Below the pieces are notes generated by a model, which saw only the letters and a list, made by a program, of their open reading frames with translations, was not told the DNA's origin and did not search any database. DNA of 64,000 bases from Mycolicibacterium bacteremicum (GTDB taxonomy: Bacteria; Actinomycetota; Actinomycetes; Mycobacteriales; Mycobacteriaceae): the NCBI RefSeq assembly GCF_002086115.1, contig NZ_MVHJ01000025.1:1-64000 (forward strand), given 5' to 3'. Each line of letters starts with the position of its first letter. The first letter of the stretch is position 1. The position numbers and the translations under genes were made by a program. Shown piece by piece: positions 26,264 through 36,136 of the stretch.

Positions 26264-27301
26264 ATGACCGCTGCATCGACCGGCCCCGATCCGACCGCTG
26301 TCCCGAAGCCGATTCCGCTCGGGCCCGATTCGCTGACGTGGAAGTACTTCGGCGATCTGCGCACCGGCCTGCTCGGCGTGTGGATCGGCTCGATACAGAA
26401 CATGTACCCCGAGCTCGGCGCCGGCGTCGAGGACCATTCGATCCTGCTGCGCGAGCCGCTGCAGCGGGTGGCCCGCTCGGTGTACCCGATCATGGGTGTG
26501 GTCTACGACGGCGACCGCGCGGCCGACACCGGTGCCCAGATCAAGGGCTTCCACCACGACATCAAGGGTGTGGACGGGCAGGGCCGGCGGTATCACGCGC
26601 TCAATCCGGAGACCTTCTACTGGGCGCACGCCACGTTCTTCATGTTGATCATCAAGACCGCCGAGTACTTCTGCGGCGGCCTGACCGAGGCCGAGAAGCA
26701 CCAGCTCTTCGACGAACACGTGCAGTGGTACCGGATGTACGGGATGAGCATGCGTCCGGTGCCGGCGTCCTGGGAGGACTTCCTGGACTATTGGGACCAC
26801 ACCTGCCGCGAGGAACTCGAGATCAATCAGGCCACTCTGGACATCTTCAGCATCCGCATTCCCAAGCCGTGGTTCGTACTCATGCCGACCCCGGTGTGGG
26901 ACCAGATCTTCAAACCACTGGTGGGGGCGCAACGGTGGGTGGCCGCGGGGGTGTTCGACCCGACGCTGCGGGAGAAGGCCGGGATGCGCTGGACACCCGG
27001 CGACGAGATCATCCTGCGGCTGCTCGGCAAGGCGATCGAACTCGCCTTCATCGCGGTGCCGGAGGAGATCCGGCTGCACCCGCGGGCGGTGTCGGCCTAC
27101 CGCCGGGCCGGCGGGCGCCTCGCCCCCGATGCCCCGCTGGTGGAGGCACCCGGCTTCATGGCGCCGCCGGCCGACCGGCGCGGCCTGCCCATGCACTACC
27201 AGCCGCCACACAAGTCCCTGCTCGACCGTGCGGGCTCGTTGCTGCACACCACATTTTCGCTGGCCGGGTTGCGCCCGGCCGCCAAACGGAAGGCTGCCTG
27301 A
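26264..27301 (+). CDS. DUF2236 / MpaB-type oxygenase-like protein (Rv1645c-like)
   Basis: About 345 residues. The family (ER-bound MpaB, rubber oxygenase Lcp) uses a heme-binding helical fold. Conserved-type segments seen are EPLQRVARSVYPIMGVVY, HHDIKGVDGQGRRYHALNPE and FYWAHATFFMLIIKTAEYF, whose H-containing motifs probably bind heme. No signal peptide. The ATG at 26264 has GAGGAC upstream and begins MTAASTGPDPTA; a longer reading to 26219 lacks a good site. The following acyl-CoA dehydrogenase starts 5 bp after the stop, so they are likely one operon. Confidence 0.88.
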   Translation: MTAASTGPDPTAVPKPIPLGPDSLTWKYFGDLRTGLLGVWIGSIQNMYPELGAGVEDHSILLREPLQRVARSVYPIMGVVYDGDRAADTGAQIKGFHHDIKGVDGQGRRYHALNPETFYWAHATFFMLIIKTAEYFCGGLTEAEKHQLFDEHVQWYRMYGMSMRPVPASWEDFLDYWDHTCREELEINQATLDIFSIRIPKPWFVLMPTPVWDQIFKPLVGAQRWVAAGVFDPTLREKAGMRWTPGDEIILRLLGKAIELAFIAVPEEIRLHPRAVSAYRRAGGRLAPDAPLVEAPGFMAPPADRRGLPMHYQPPHKSLLDRAGSLLHTTFSLAGLRPAAKRKAA

Positions 27302-27305
27302 CCCG

Positions 27306-28541
27306 ATGCTGGAATGGTCTGATGTCGACATCGCCGTGCGCGATGCGGTGCGTGAGTTCGTCGACAAGGAGATCCGGCCGCATATCGACGCGCTGGAGAG
27401 CGGCGATATGGAGCCCTATCCCATCGTCCGCAAGCTCTTCGCGACCTTCGGTATCGATGCCATGGCGCGGGAATCGTTGGAGCGCAGGCTGTCCCGCCTG
27501 CGCGATGGCAGCTCCGGCGGCCAGCCGAAATCCTCGGGCGGCATGTTCGGCGGTGGCCCGGATCAGGCCGGTATGGGTTTCGTGCTCATCAGCGAGTTGT
27601 GCCGGGTGTCGATGGGAATCGTCACCGGGCTCGGTGTCAGCCTGGGCCTGACGGTGCCGACGATCCAGAGCCGCGGAACCCTTGCCCAGCAGGAGCGTTG
27701 GCTCCCCGGGCTGGTGACCTACGAGAAGATCGGCGCGTGGGCGATCACCGAGCCCGACTCCGGCTCGGATGCCTTCGGCGGGATGAAGTCCTACGTGGTG
27801 CGCGACGGCGAGGACTACATCCTCAACGGGCAGAAGACGTTCATCACCAACGGGCCCGACGCCGATATCGTCGTGGTCTACGCCAAGCTGGACGAACCGG
27901 GCGTCGACAAGCGCGACCGCAAGGTGCTGACCTTCGTGCTGGACCGAGGAATGGAGGGCTTCGTCCAGTCGAAACCGTTCCAGAAGATGGGTATTCATTC
28001 CTCGCGCACCGGCGAGCTGTTCTTCAGCAATGTGCGACTGGGCCGCGACCGACTGCTCGGCGAGACCGAGGACAGCGCCTCCGGGGACGGCCGGGACAGT
28101 GCCCGCTCCAATTTCTCGGCCGAACGGATCGGCGTGGCGGCGATGGCGCTCGGCGTCATCGAGGAGTGCTTGCGGCTGTCGGTGGACTACGCCAAGAACC
28201 GGGTGCTGTGGGGCAAGGAGATCGGCCAGTTCCAGCTGATCCAGCTCAAGCTTGCCACCATGGAGGTGGCTCGGATGAACGTGCGCAACATGCTGTTCCG
28301 GGTCATCGAGTCCGCCCAGCAGGGGGCGCCGATCTCACTGGCCGAGGCCTCGGCGATCAAGTGGTACTGCTCGCAGGCGGCCACCGATGTCGCGATGGAG
28401 GCCGTGCAGCTGTTCGGCGGCAACGGGTACATGACCGAGTACCGGGTGGAACAGCTGGCCCGCGACGCCAAGTCGCTGATGATCTACGCCGGATCCAACG
28501 AGGTGCAGATCACCCATGTGGCGCGGGGGCTGCTCAGCTGA
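27306..28541 (+). CDS. acyl-CoA dehydrogenase
   Basis: FAD-dependent dehydrogenase of acyl-CoA, 411 residues. The FAD/substrate motif GAWAITEPDSGSDAFGGMKS and the C-terminal QLFGGNGYMTEYRVEQLARDAK are standard. The position usually holding Glu (IYEG) reads IYAG. A Glu in SAERIGVAAMALG may be the base, as in isovaleryl-CoA dehydrogenase (inference). It contains a Gly/Ser-rich stretch at about 66-80 (SSGGQPKSSGG). Probably co-transcribed with the MpaB-like gene. Confidence 0.92.
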   Translation: MLEWSDVDIAVRDAVREFVDKEIRPHIDALESGDMEPYPIVRKLFATFGIDAMARESLERRLSRLRDGSSGGQPKSSGGMFGGGPDQAGMGFVLISELCRVSMGIVTGLGVSLGLTVPTIQSRGTLAQQERWLPGLVTYEKIGAWAITEPDSGSDAFGGMKSYVVRDGEDYILNGQKTFITNGPDADIVVVYAKLDEPGVDKRDRKVLTFVLDRGMEGFVQSKPFQKMGIHSSRTGELFFSNVRLGRDRLLGETEDSASGDGRDSARSNFSAERIGVAAMALGVIEECLRLSVDYAKNRVLWGKEIGQFQLIQLKLATMEVARMNVRNMLFRVIESAQQGAPISLAEASAIKWYCSQAATDVAMEAVQLFGGNGYMTEYRVEQLARDAKSLMIYAGSNEVQITHVARGLLS

Positions 28542-28615
28542 TCGTCGGCGAGATTCACGTCGAGGTCGGATTCTGGCCTCGCAGCGTCCGTGATGTGCAT
28601 CTCGGCGCGGGACGC

Positions 28616-29377
28616 CTATGAGGAGTGCGCCCGGGAGCTCTGGTACAGGCAGATCGCCGCGGCGGCGGCCACATTGAGACTCTCGGCCCCGCCTGCCATC
28701 GGGATTGTCACCCGCACATCGGCGGCCGCGGCGACTTCGGCAGGCAGTCCGTGCGCCTCCGAGCCGAACAGCCAGGCGGTCGGCACCGCCAGGTCCAGAT
28801 CGGCCAGCGACCGTTCACCGTCCAGCGTCGTGGCCATCACCACAAGCTCGGCGTGCACCAGCTGTGTGATCATCTCGCCCGTGTCGGGGGCCGAGAGCAC
28901 AGGGACCGAGAAGATGCTGCCGGCCGAGGAGCGCAGGCATTTCGCGTTGTACGGGTCGACACTGTTGCCGGCCAGGATCAGCGCATCGGCGCCCATCGCG
29001 TCGGCAAGCCGGATCAGGGTGCCGGCGTTACCCGGATCCGAGGTCTCGACGGCCACCGCGACCAGCCGCGGCTGCTGCAACACCTCGGCCAGCGTCACCT
29101 CCGGGATCCGGCAGACGGCGACCAGCCCGACCGGGGTCACCGTGTCCGACAACGCCTTGGCGGCCTTGTCGGTGACGAGGTAGGTCGGTGTGTCACCGAG
29201 CAGCGAGCGGAAACGCTGCTCGGCATCGGCGGTGACGAACACCTCGGAAACGAGACCGCGCCGCAACGCTGACTCGACGAGGTTGGGTCCCTCGGCGAGA
29301 AAGCGTGCGGCGCGGCGACGTTCAGCGGGTCGCTGCAGCTTGATGGCTGCGGCTACCCGGTCAGCCCGCTCCGTCAA
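28616..29377 (-). CDS. tsnR: SpoU-family rRNA methyltransferase
   Basis: 253 residues, 2'-O-methyltransferase of 23S-type RNA. The C-terminal SPOUT knot has the three motifs: TSDPGNAGTLIRLADAMGAD, LFGSEAHGLP, and IPMAGGAESLNVAAAAAI. The N-terminal part (AAIKLQRPAERRRAARFLAEG) is the usual substrate domain. Counterpart of Rv1644. It follows rplT on the minus strand by 8 bp and may share that operon. Confidence 0.92.
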   Translation of the reverse strand: MTERADRVAAAIKLQRPAERRRAARFLAEGPNLVESALRRGLVSEVFVTADAEQRFRSLLGDTPTYLVTDKAAKALSDTVTPVGLVAVCRIPEVTLAEVLQQPRLVAVAVETSDPGNAGTLIRLADAMGADALILAGNSVDPYNAKCLRSSAGSIFSVPVLSAPDTGEMITQLVHAELVVMATTLDGERSLADLDLAVPTAWLFGSEAHGLPAEVAAAADVRVTIPMAGGAESLNVAAAAAICLYQSSRAHSS

Positions 29378-29385
29378 CGGAGCGT

Positions 29386-29775
29386 TCAGGCTGCCTCACC
29401 CGACGGGGCGTTGACATCCTCGGGCAGGGCTGCCTTGGCAACCTCGACCAGTGCGGTGAACGCGGCCGCATCGCTCACGGCGATCTCGGCCAGGTTCTTG
29501 CGGTCCACCTCGACGCCGGCGGCCTTGAGGCCCTGAATCAGGCGGTTGTAGGTGATGTCGTTGGCGCGGGCCGCGGCGTTGATACGCGAGATCCACAGCT
29601 TGCGGAACTCACCCTTGCGCGCGCGACGGTCGCGGTAGGCGTAGGTGAGCGAGTGGAGCTGCTGCTCCTTGGCCTTGCGGTAGAGCCGCGAACGCTGTCC
29701 GCGATAGCCCTTGGACGCCTTGAGAACTGTGCGCCGCTTCTTCTGAGCGTTGACTGCGCGCTTCACGCGTGCCAT
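29386..29775 (-). CDS. rplT: 50S ribosomal protein L20
   Basis: 129 residues, early-assembling 23S-binding protein. Begins MARVKRAVNAQKKRR with the typical KGYRGQRSRLYRKAKEQQ and RRARKGEFRKLWI. Downstream of rpmI in the infC-rpmI-rplT order. Confidence 0.98.
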   Translation of the reverse strand: MARVKRAVNAQKKRRTVLKASKGYRGQRSRLYRKAKEQQLHSLTYAYRDRRARKGEFRKLWISRINAAARANDITYNRLIQGLKAAGVEVDRKNLAEIAVSDAAAFTALVEVAKAALPEDVNAPSGEAA

Positions 29776-29823
29776 GAGAGTGTTCCTTGTCTAACGGGGT
29801 GAAAGTTGGTCGGTGAAGCGGAA

Positions 29824-30018
29824 TTAACCGTTCAGCAGCTTCTTGACGCGCTTGGTGTCGTTGGCGGCCACCACGGTGCGGCCGTCGAGGCGACGGGTCT
29901 GCTTGCTCGGCTTGTGCTCGAGCAGGTGGCGCTTGCCGGCCTTCTGCCGGACGACCTTGCCGCTTCCGGTGACGCGGAAGCGCTTGGATGCGCCGCTGTG
30001 GGTCTTTGCCTTGGGCAT
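29824..30018 (-). CDS. rpmI: 50S ribosomal protein L35
   Basis: 64 residues, MPKAKTHSGASKRFRVTGSGK with the usual KQTRRLDG... and lysine-rich end. Between infC and rplT on the same strand. It is 25 bp after the infC stop. Confidence 0.98.
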   Translation of the reverse strand: MPKAKTHSGASKRFRVTGSGKVVRQKAGKRHLLEHKPSKQTRRLDGRTVVAANDTKRVKKLLNG

Positions 30019-30043
30019 GTGTCCTCAGTTCGTGTGGTGGTGA

Positions 30044-30652
<609 letters not shown>

Positions 30653-30729
30653 GGGGCCTCCTACGTTGTCTGCTCGTGCCACGACCGTGTGGAAGGCCGG
30701 GCCAGCAGGGAGTCCAACGCCATCAGCAG

Positions 30730-30771
30730 TTCTGTTCTTCCGAACAGAAAGGCCCTGCATATAGCAGGGCC
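30730..30771 (-). promoter_or_regulatory. two hairpins in the infC leader
   Basis: Two perfect 8-bp hairpins lie side by side in the infC 5' region. One is 30751-30758 with 30764-30771 (loop of 5). The other is 30730-30737 with 30742-30749, whose loop on the RNA is GGAA (a GNRA tetraloop). They precede the ATC start by about 78 bases and have no T-tract. A regulatory role in infC-rpmI-rplT expression is inferred. Confidence 0.6.
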
Positions 30772-30936
30772 CGTGCCGACCGATCACGGCTCACGCCGCC
30801 TGCGCATGCGCAGAACAGGGCACCCGCAGATGCCTGTGACCGGACCGCTGGACCGGTATGGTCAGCGGTGGGAGCGGGACTCCACTTACTGTCCCTGGCG
30901 TTCGCCGGGACGGTCGATCGTGCCACTCTATCAGGC

Positions 30937-31296
30937 ATGACCGACGATCAGAAAACCCAGTCCGCCGAAGACCCGCAGATCAGAGAGCTCGCGGAGATCC
31001 CGGCGGTCGAGGTGATCACCCGCTCGGCCGTCATGCTGATGAGCGCGGCCGCCGAGAAGCTGGGCCTGGGCGCCGCGGATCCCGACGACAGCCCGCACCG
31101 CGACCTCGACGAAGCCCGCCGGCTCATCACCGCGCTGGCGGGTCTGGTGACCTCCTCGGCAGAGTTCCTGGGCCTGCACGCCGGCCCGCTGCGGGACGGG
31201 CTGAAGAGCCTGCAACTGGCATTCCGCGAGGCCAGCGCCGCGCCGGAGGAACCGGGGCACGGGCCCGGCGAGAAATACACCGGCCCGGTCTGGTGA
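30937..31296 (+). CDS. DUF1844 family protein
   Basis: 119 residues, cytoplasmic, helical. Recognisable family core: EIPAVEVITRSAVMLMSAAAEKLGL, then DLDEARRLITALAGLV and GPLRDGLKSLQLAFREA. Function unknown. Divergent from infC and 77 bp before lysX on the same strand. The ATG at 30937 lacks a clear ribosome site. Confidence 0.85.
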   Translation: MTDDQKTQSAEDPQIRELAEIPAVEVITRSAVMLMSAAAEKLGLGAADPDDSPHRDLDEARRLITALAGLVTSSAEFLGLHAGPLRDGLKSLQLAFREASAAPEEPGHGPGEKYTGPVW

Positions 31297-31373
31297 GGCG
31301 GCCCGACACCCGCCGCGCTCAGGAGTCCGCAGAAACACCCATCTGAGCCGGTAAGCGCATATTCTCGCGCCCT

Positions 31374-34300
31374 ATGACGGCCACCACCACGCAGCCCCCG
31401 TCGGCCCACTCTCCCGCTCCCCGCCGACCCTCCGGATTTGCCTGGGTGCCCGTCGCTGCGGGGTGGATCGTCGGCGTCATCGCGACCCTGTCGTTGGTGG
31501 CGAGCATCTCGCCGTTCGTGCGCGCGGTGATCCGGGTGCCGCGCGAATTCGTCAACGACTATCTGTTCAACTTCCCCGACACCAGCTTCGCCTGGGCGTT
31601 CGTCCTCGCCCTGCTGGCCGCCGCGCTCGCGGCGCGCAAGAGCATCGCCTGGTGGATCCTGGTGCTCTACATGGTCGCCGCGGTCGCGGTGAACATCATC
31701 GACCTGGCCACCGGCGACGAAACCGTCATGGCGGAGTTCGGTGAGGTCATCGGGCTGGTGTTCCATCTGGCCGCCATCGGATTCCTGATCCTGGCCCGCC
31801 GCGAGTTCTGGGCCAAGGTGCGCCGCGGCGCCCTGATCAAGGCGATCGGCACGCTGCTGGCCGGGATGGCGACCGGCATTCTGATCGGCTGGGGTCTGGT
31901 GGAACTGTTCCCGGGCTCCCTGGAACCGGACTATCGGCTCGGCTACGCCGCCAACCGCGTCGTCGCATTCTCCGGGGTCGACGCCGAAGTCTTCGACGGT
32001 CAGCACCCCGGGGTGCTGGTGCGGGCGCTGCTGGGGCTGTTCGGCGCGTTGGCACTGATGGTCGCCGCGATCGTGCTGTTCCGTTCCCAACGCGCCACCA
32101 ACGCGTTGACCGGGCCGGACGAATCGGCCATCCGCGGCCTGCTGGAGCTCTACGGCAAGAACGATTCACTGGGGTACTTCGCGACCCGCCGGGACAAGTC
32201 CGTGGTGTTCGCGCCCAACGGCCGGGCCGCGGTGACCTACCGCGTCGAGGTGGGCGTGTGCCTGGCCAGCGGTGACCCGGTCGGCGATCCGAAGGCCTGG
32301 CCGGCCGCCATCGGCGCCTGGCTCAAGCTCTGCGAGTCCTACGGGTGGGCGCCCGGCGTGATGGGGGCCAGTGCGGCGGCGGCGCAGGCGTTCCGGGACG
32401 CCGGCCTCAACGCCATCGAACTGGGTGACGAGGCGATCCTGCATCCGGACCGGTTCAAGCTGTCCGGCCCGGACATGAAGCCGGTGCGGCAGGCCGTCAC
32501 CCGGGCCCGGCGGGCCGGACTGACGGTCCGCATCCGCAGGCACCGCGACCTGACCGCCGATGCGATGGCGATGGTGATCGCCCGGGCCGACGAATGGCGC
32601 GACACCGAGACCGAACGCGGTTTCTCGATGGCGTTGGGCCGCCTCGGCGATCCGGCCGACGGTGACTGCCTGTTGGTCGAGGCGGTGACCGACGGCGGGT
32701 CCGACGGCTCCGCGGATCAGGTCGTCGCGATGCTGTCGTTGGTGCCGTGGGGCACCAACGGGGTGTCGCTGGACGTCATGCGCCGCTCGCCGCAGTCTCC
32801 CAACGGCACCATCGAACTGATGGTCAGCGAGCTGTGCCTGCAGGCCGAGGACCTCGGCATCAGCCGTATCTCACTGAACTTCGCGATGTTCCGCTCGGCC
32901 TTCGAACAGGGCGCCCAACTCGGCGCGGGCCCGGTCGCGCGACTGTGGCGGGCCCTGCTGGTGTTCTTCTCCCGGTGGTGGCAGCTGGAGACGCTGTACC
33001 GGTCGAACATGAAGTACCAGCCGGAATGGGTACCGCGCTACGCCTGCTACGAGGAGACCCGGGAGATCCCCCGGGTCGGGGTGGCCTCGGTGATCGCCGA
33101 GGGATTCCTGGTGCTGCCGTTCTCACGGCGCAAGGACCACACCGGCGAACACGTCGCCGCACCGAAGGTGTTGGTGGACAGCGGCCTTCTGCACGGCGAC
33201 GGCAGCGCACCCGATGTCAGCGCACTGGCCGAGGACCTGCCCGGCGCCGACGAGCACCGGCTGCCCGAGCAGGTGCGGGTCCGGATGGCGAAGCTGAAGG
33301 CGCTGCAGGACAACGGTGTCGACGCCTACCCCGTCGGGGAGGCACCCAGCCACACCGTCGCGGAGGCGCTGGCCACCACCGCAGCCGATGTGACCGTCAC
33401 GGTGGCCGGCCGGATCCTGCGACTGCGCGATTACGGCGGTGTGCTGTTCGCCCAGCTGCGCGACTGGTCCGGGGACGTGCAACTGCTGCTGGATGATTCG
33501 CGACTGACCGTCGGCCACAATGCCGACTTCACCTCTGCGATCGACCTCGGCGATCTGATCGAGGTGACCGGAACCATGGGCCGCAGCCGGTCCGGCACAC
33601 CATCGCTGCTGGTCACCCGGTGGCGGTTGATCGGCAAGTGCCTACGTCCACTGCCCGACAAGTGGAAGGGGCTCACCGACCCCGAGGCCCGGGTCCGCAC
33701 CCGCTATGTCGACCTGGCCATCAACACCGACGCGCGCGACCTGATCACCGCCCGCAGCCGGATCCTGCACGCCATCCGGGAGACGCTGGTGGGCAAGGGT
33801 TTCCTCGAGGTGGAGACACCGATCCTGCAGCAGATCCACGGCGGTGCCAACGCCCGGCCCTTCGTCACCCACATCAACGCCTACGACCTGGACCTCTACC
33901 TGCGGATCGCGCCGGAGCTCTACCTCAAGCGGCTGTGCGTCGGCGGGGTGGAGCGGGTCTTCGAACTGGGCCGCGCCTTCCGCAACGAGGGCGTCGACTT
34001 CAGCCACAACCCGGAGTTCACGCTGCTGGAGGCCTACCAGGCACACGCCGACTACAACGTGTGGATGCACGGCTGCCGGCAGCTCATCCAGAACGCCGCG
34101 GCGGCGGCCAACGGATCCCAGGTCGTCATGCGTCCCGGCGCCGACGGCGCCCTGGAGGCGGTCGACATCTCCGGGGACTGGCCGGTGAAGACGGTGCACG
34201 GCGCGGTGTCCGAGGCGCTCGGCACCCAGATCGGTCCCGACACCGACCTGGACACCCTGCGCTCGCTGTGCGACGGCGCGGGTGTGCCGTACCTGACGCA

Positions 34301-34718
34301 CTGGGACGCCGGCGCGGTCGTGCTCGAACTCTATGAGCGCCTCGTCGAGGGCCAGACCGAGCATCCGACGTTCTACAAGGACTTCCCCACCTCGGTGTCC
34401 CCGCTGACCCGGCCGCACCGCAGCATCCCCGGCGTCGCCGAACGCTGGGATCTGGTGGCCTGGGGTGTCGAATTGGGCACCGCCTACAGCGAACTCACCG
34501 ACCCGGTCGAGCAGCGGCGACGATTGCAGGAACAGTCACTGCTGGCCGCCGGCGGTGATCCGGAGGCAATGGAACTCGACGAGGACTTCCTGCAGGCCCT
34601 CGAATACGCGATGCCCCCGACCGGCGGACTGGGCGTGGGCGTCGACCGTGTCGTCATGCTGATCACCGGCCGCAGCATCCGGGAGACGTTGCCGTTCCCG
34701 CTGGCCAAGCCGCGCTGA
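31374..34718 (+). CDS. lysX: bifunctional lysyl-tRNA synthetase / phosphatidylglycerol lysyltransferase
   Basis: 1114 residues. The N-terminal 20-245 has six to seven membrane segments. Residues about 265-560 are the MprF-type transferase domain (DUF2156) that moves Lys to phosphatidylglycerol. From about 640 there is an OB fold and a class II LysRS core, with motif 2 FRNEGVDFSHNPEFTLLEAY and motif 3 GLGVGVDRVVML. Lys-PG gives resistance to cationic peptides in M. tuberculosis. A TATTCT box lies eight bases upstream of the ATG, suggesting little or no leader. Divergent from infC, as in M. tuberculosis. Confidence 0.95.
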   Translation: MTATTTQPPSAHSPAPRRPSGFAWVPVAAGWIVGVIATLSLVASISPFVRAVIRVPREFVNDYLFNFPDTSFAWAFVLALLAAALAARKSIAWWILVLYMVAAVAVNIIDLATGDETVMAEFGEVIGLVFHLAAIGFLILARREFWAKVRRGALIKAIGTLLAGMATGILIGWGLVELFPGSLEPDYRLGYAANRVVAFSGVDAEVFDGQHPGVLVRALLGLFGALALMVAAIVLFRSQRATNALTGPDESAIRGLLELYGKNDSLGYFATRRDKSVVFAPNGRAAVTYRVEVGVCLASGDPVGDPKAWPAAIGAWLKLCESYGWAPGVMGASAAAAQAFRDAGLNAIELGDEAILHPDRFKLSGPDMKPVRQAVTRARRAGLTVRIRRHRDLTADAMAMVIARADEWRDTETERGFSMALGRLGDPADGDCLLVEAVTDGGSDGSADQVVAMLSLVPWGTNGVSLDVMRRSPQSPNGTIELMVSELCLQAEDLGISRISLNFAMFRSAFEQGAQLGAGPVARLWRALLVFFSRWWQLETLYRSNMKYQPEWVPRYACYEETREIPRVGVASVIAEGFLVLPFSRRKDHTGEHVAAPKVLVDSGLLHGDGSAPDVSALAEDLPGADEHRLPEQVRVRMAKLKALQDNGVDAYPVGEAPSHTVAEALATTAADVTVTVAGRILRLRDYGGVLFAQLRDWSGDVQLLLDDSRLTVGHNADFTSAIDLGDLIEVTGTMGRSRSGTPSLLVTRWRLIGKCLRPLPDKWKGLTDPEARVRTRYVDLAINTDARDLITARSRILHAIRETLVGKGFLEVETPILQQIHGGANARPFVTHINAYDLDLYLRIAPELYLKRLCVGGVERVFELGRAFRNEGVDFSHNPEFTLLEAYQAHADYNVWMHGCRQLIQNAAAAANGSQVVMRPGADGALEAVDISGDWPVKTVHGAVSEALGTQIGPDTDLDTLRSLCDGAGVPYLTHWDAGAVVLELYERLVEGQTEHPTFYKDFPTSVSPLTRPHRSIPGVAERWDLVAWGVELGTAYSELTDPVEQRRRLQEQSLLAAGGDPEAMELDEDFLQALEYAMPPTGGLGVGVDRVVMLITGRSIRETLPFPLAKPR

Positions 34719-34759
34719 GGTCACAGCAACCTTCCAGCAAGACGCGCCACGATGGATGC

Positions 34760-36136
34760 GTGACCCACCCGACGCTGATGTCGCTCACCCACGGATGGGT
34801 GCCGGCCATCGTGCAACTCGTCACCGCCGCAGTCGTGTTGTTCGCCCTTCGCCGGCAACGCCCCTGGGTGCTGCTGACCGCGGCCGCGGTCGGGCTCATG
34901 GCGATCGTGACCGCGCACTGGTACATCAACAGCCAGGGCCTGGCCGGCGAGCCCGCTCCACCGGCGCTGTGGATCTGGGTGGGCACCACCGGGTTCGCCT
35001 GTTGCGCACTGCTTGTCGGCTGGCGTGGCACACGGTTGCTGCGGCGGGCGGCGTTGTTGGGCGCGGTGCCGTTGTGCACACTGTGCGCGGCGTTGGCGGT
35101 GAACCTCTGGACCGGCTACTTCCCCACGGTCGGCTCGGCCTGGGGCACACTCACCGACGGGCCGCTGCCCGATGAGACCGATATCGCCACCGTCGCCGCC
35201 TACCACGTCGGACATGCTTTGCCGCCCAAGGGATCACTGGTGGTCGTCGACACCGGTGACGCGGGCTCGGGTTTCAAACACCGCAGCGAACTGGTCTATC
35301 TACCGCCGGCCTGGTTCGCCTCGGATCCGCCACCGAAGCTCCCGGCGGTCATGATGATCGGCGGTGAGTTGAACACCCCGGAGGACTGGGCGCGCGCCGG
35401 GTCGGCCGTACAGACCGTCGACGCGTTCGCCGCCCAGCACCACGGCAACGCGCCGGTGCTGGTGTTCGCCGATGTGGCGGGCGCCTTCAGCAACGACACC
35501 GAATGCGTCAACGGTGTCCGCGGCAATGTCGCCGACCACCTGACCAAAGATGTTGTGCCGACCGTGGTGTCGAAATTCGGTGTCAGCGCCGACCCGGCGA
35601 ACTGGGGGGTCGCGGGCTTCTCGATGGGCGGCACCTGTGCGGTAGACCTCGTCGCGATGCACCCGGAGAAATTCTCCACCTTCGAGGACATCGCCGGTGA
35701 CCTGGCCCCCAACACCGGCACCAAGGAACAGACCATCGAGCGACTGTTCGGCGGCAACGCGGCCGCCTACGACGAATTCGACCCGGGCACCGCCATCACC
35801 AGGCACGGCTCCTACACCGGGGTCGCCGGCTGGTTCGCCGTCAACGGCGCCGGGGTCTCACCACCCCCGCCGCAGGCCGCCGACGCGAAGACGCTGTGCG
35901 ACATCGGTACCGCGCACGGGATCGAGTGTGCGGTGATCACCCGGCCCGGAAATCATGACTGGGCCTACGCGGGTGCCGCTTTCGGCGAGGCGCTGCCGTG
36001 GCTGGCCGCCAGGGTGCACACTCCCGATGTCGCCCCGGTGGCGATGCCGGTGGCACCCGCTCCGGCCGGCCCGCCGCCGATCGCCCCGCCCGCCCCGCAC
36101 ACCCAGCCGGTGGCCGCGGTGCAGCCGGGTCAGTAG
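34760..36136 (+). CDS. membrane-anchored esterase-like alpha/beta hydrolase (Rv1639c-like)
   Basis: 458 residues. Four or so membrane segments occupy residues 10-130, followed by an extracytoplasmic alpha/beta hydrolase of the esterase D / mycolyltransferase type. The nucleophile is Ser in GFSMGG near residue 290, the His in PGNHDW near residue 395, and Cys pairs may form disulphides. The C-terminal 40 residues are Pro/Ala-rich. The GTG start at 34760 follows lysX by 41 bp, matching Rv1639c position. Substrate unknown. Confidence 0.85.
   Translation: MTHPTLMSLTHGWVPAIVQLVTAAVVLFALRRQRPWVLLTAAAVGLMAIVTAHWYINSQGLAGEPAPPALWIWVGTTGFACCALLVGWRGTRLLRRAALLGAVPLCTLCAALAVNLWTGYFPTVGSAWGTLTDGPLPDETDIATVAAYHVGHALPPKGSLVVVDTGDAGSGFKHRSELVYLPPAWFASDPPPKLPAVMMIGGELNTPEDWARAGSAVQTVDAFAAQHHGNAPVLVFADVAGAFSNDTECVNGVRGNVADHLTKDVVPTVVSKFGVSADPANWGVAGFSMGGTCAVDLVAMHPEKFSTFEDIAGDLAPNTGTKEQTIERLFGGNAAAYDEFDPGTAITRHGSYTGVAGWFAVNGAGVSPPPPQAADAKTLCDIGTAHGIECAVITRPGNHDWAYAGAAFGEALPWLAARVHTPDVAPVAMPVAPAPAGPPPIAPPAPHTQPVAAVQPGQ

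Noticed and set aside
30653..30787. In-frame N-terminal extension of infC
   Set aside because: Contains the hairpin leader and no ribosome site; homologues begin at the ATC codon.
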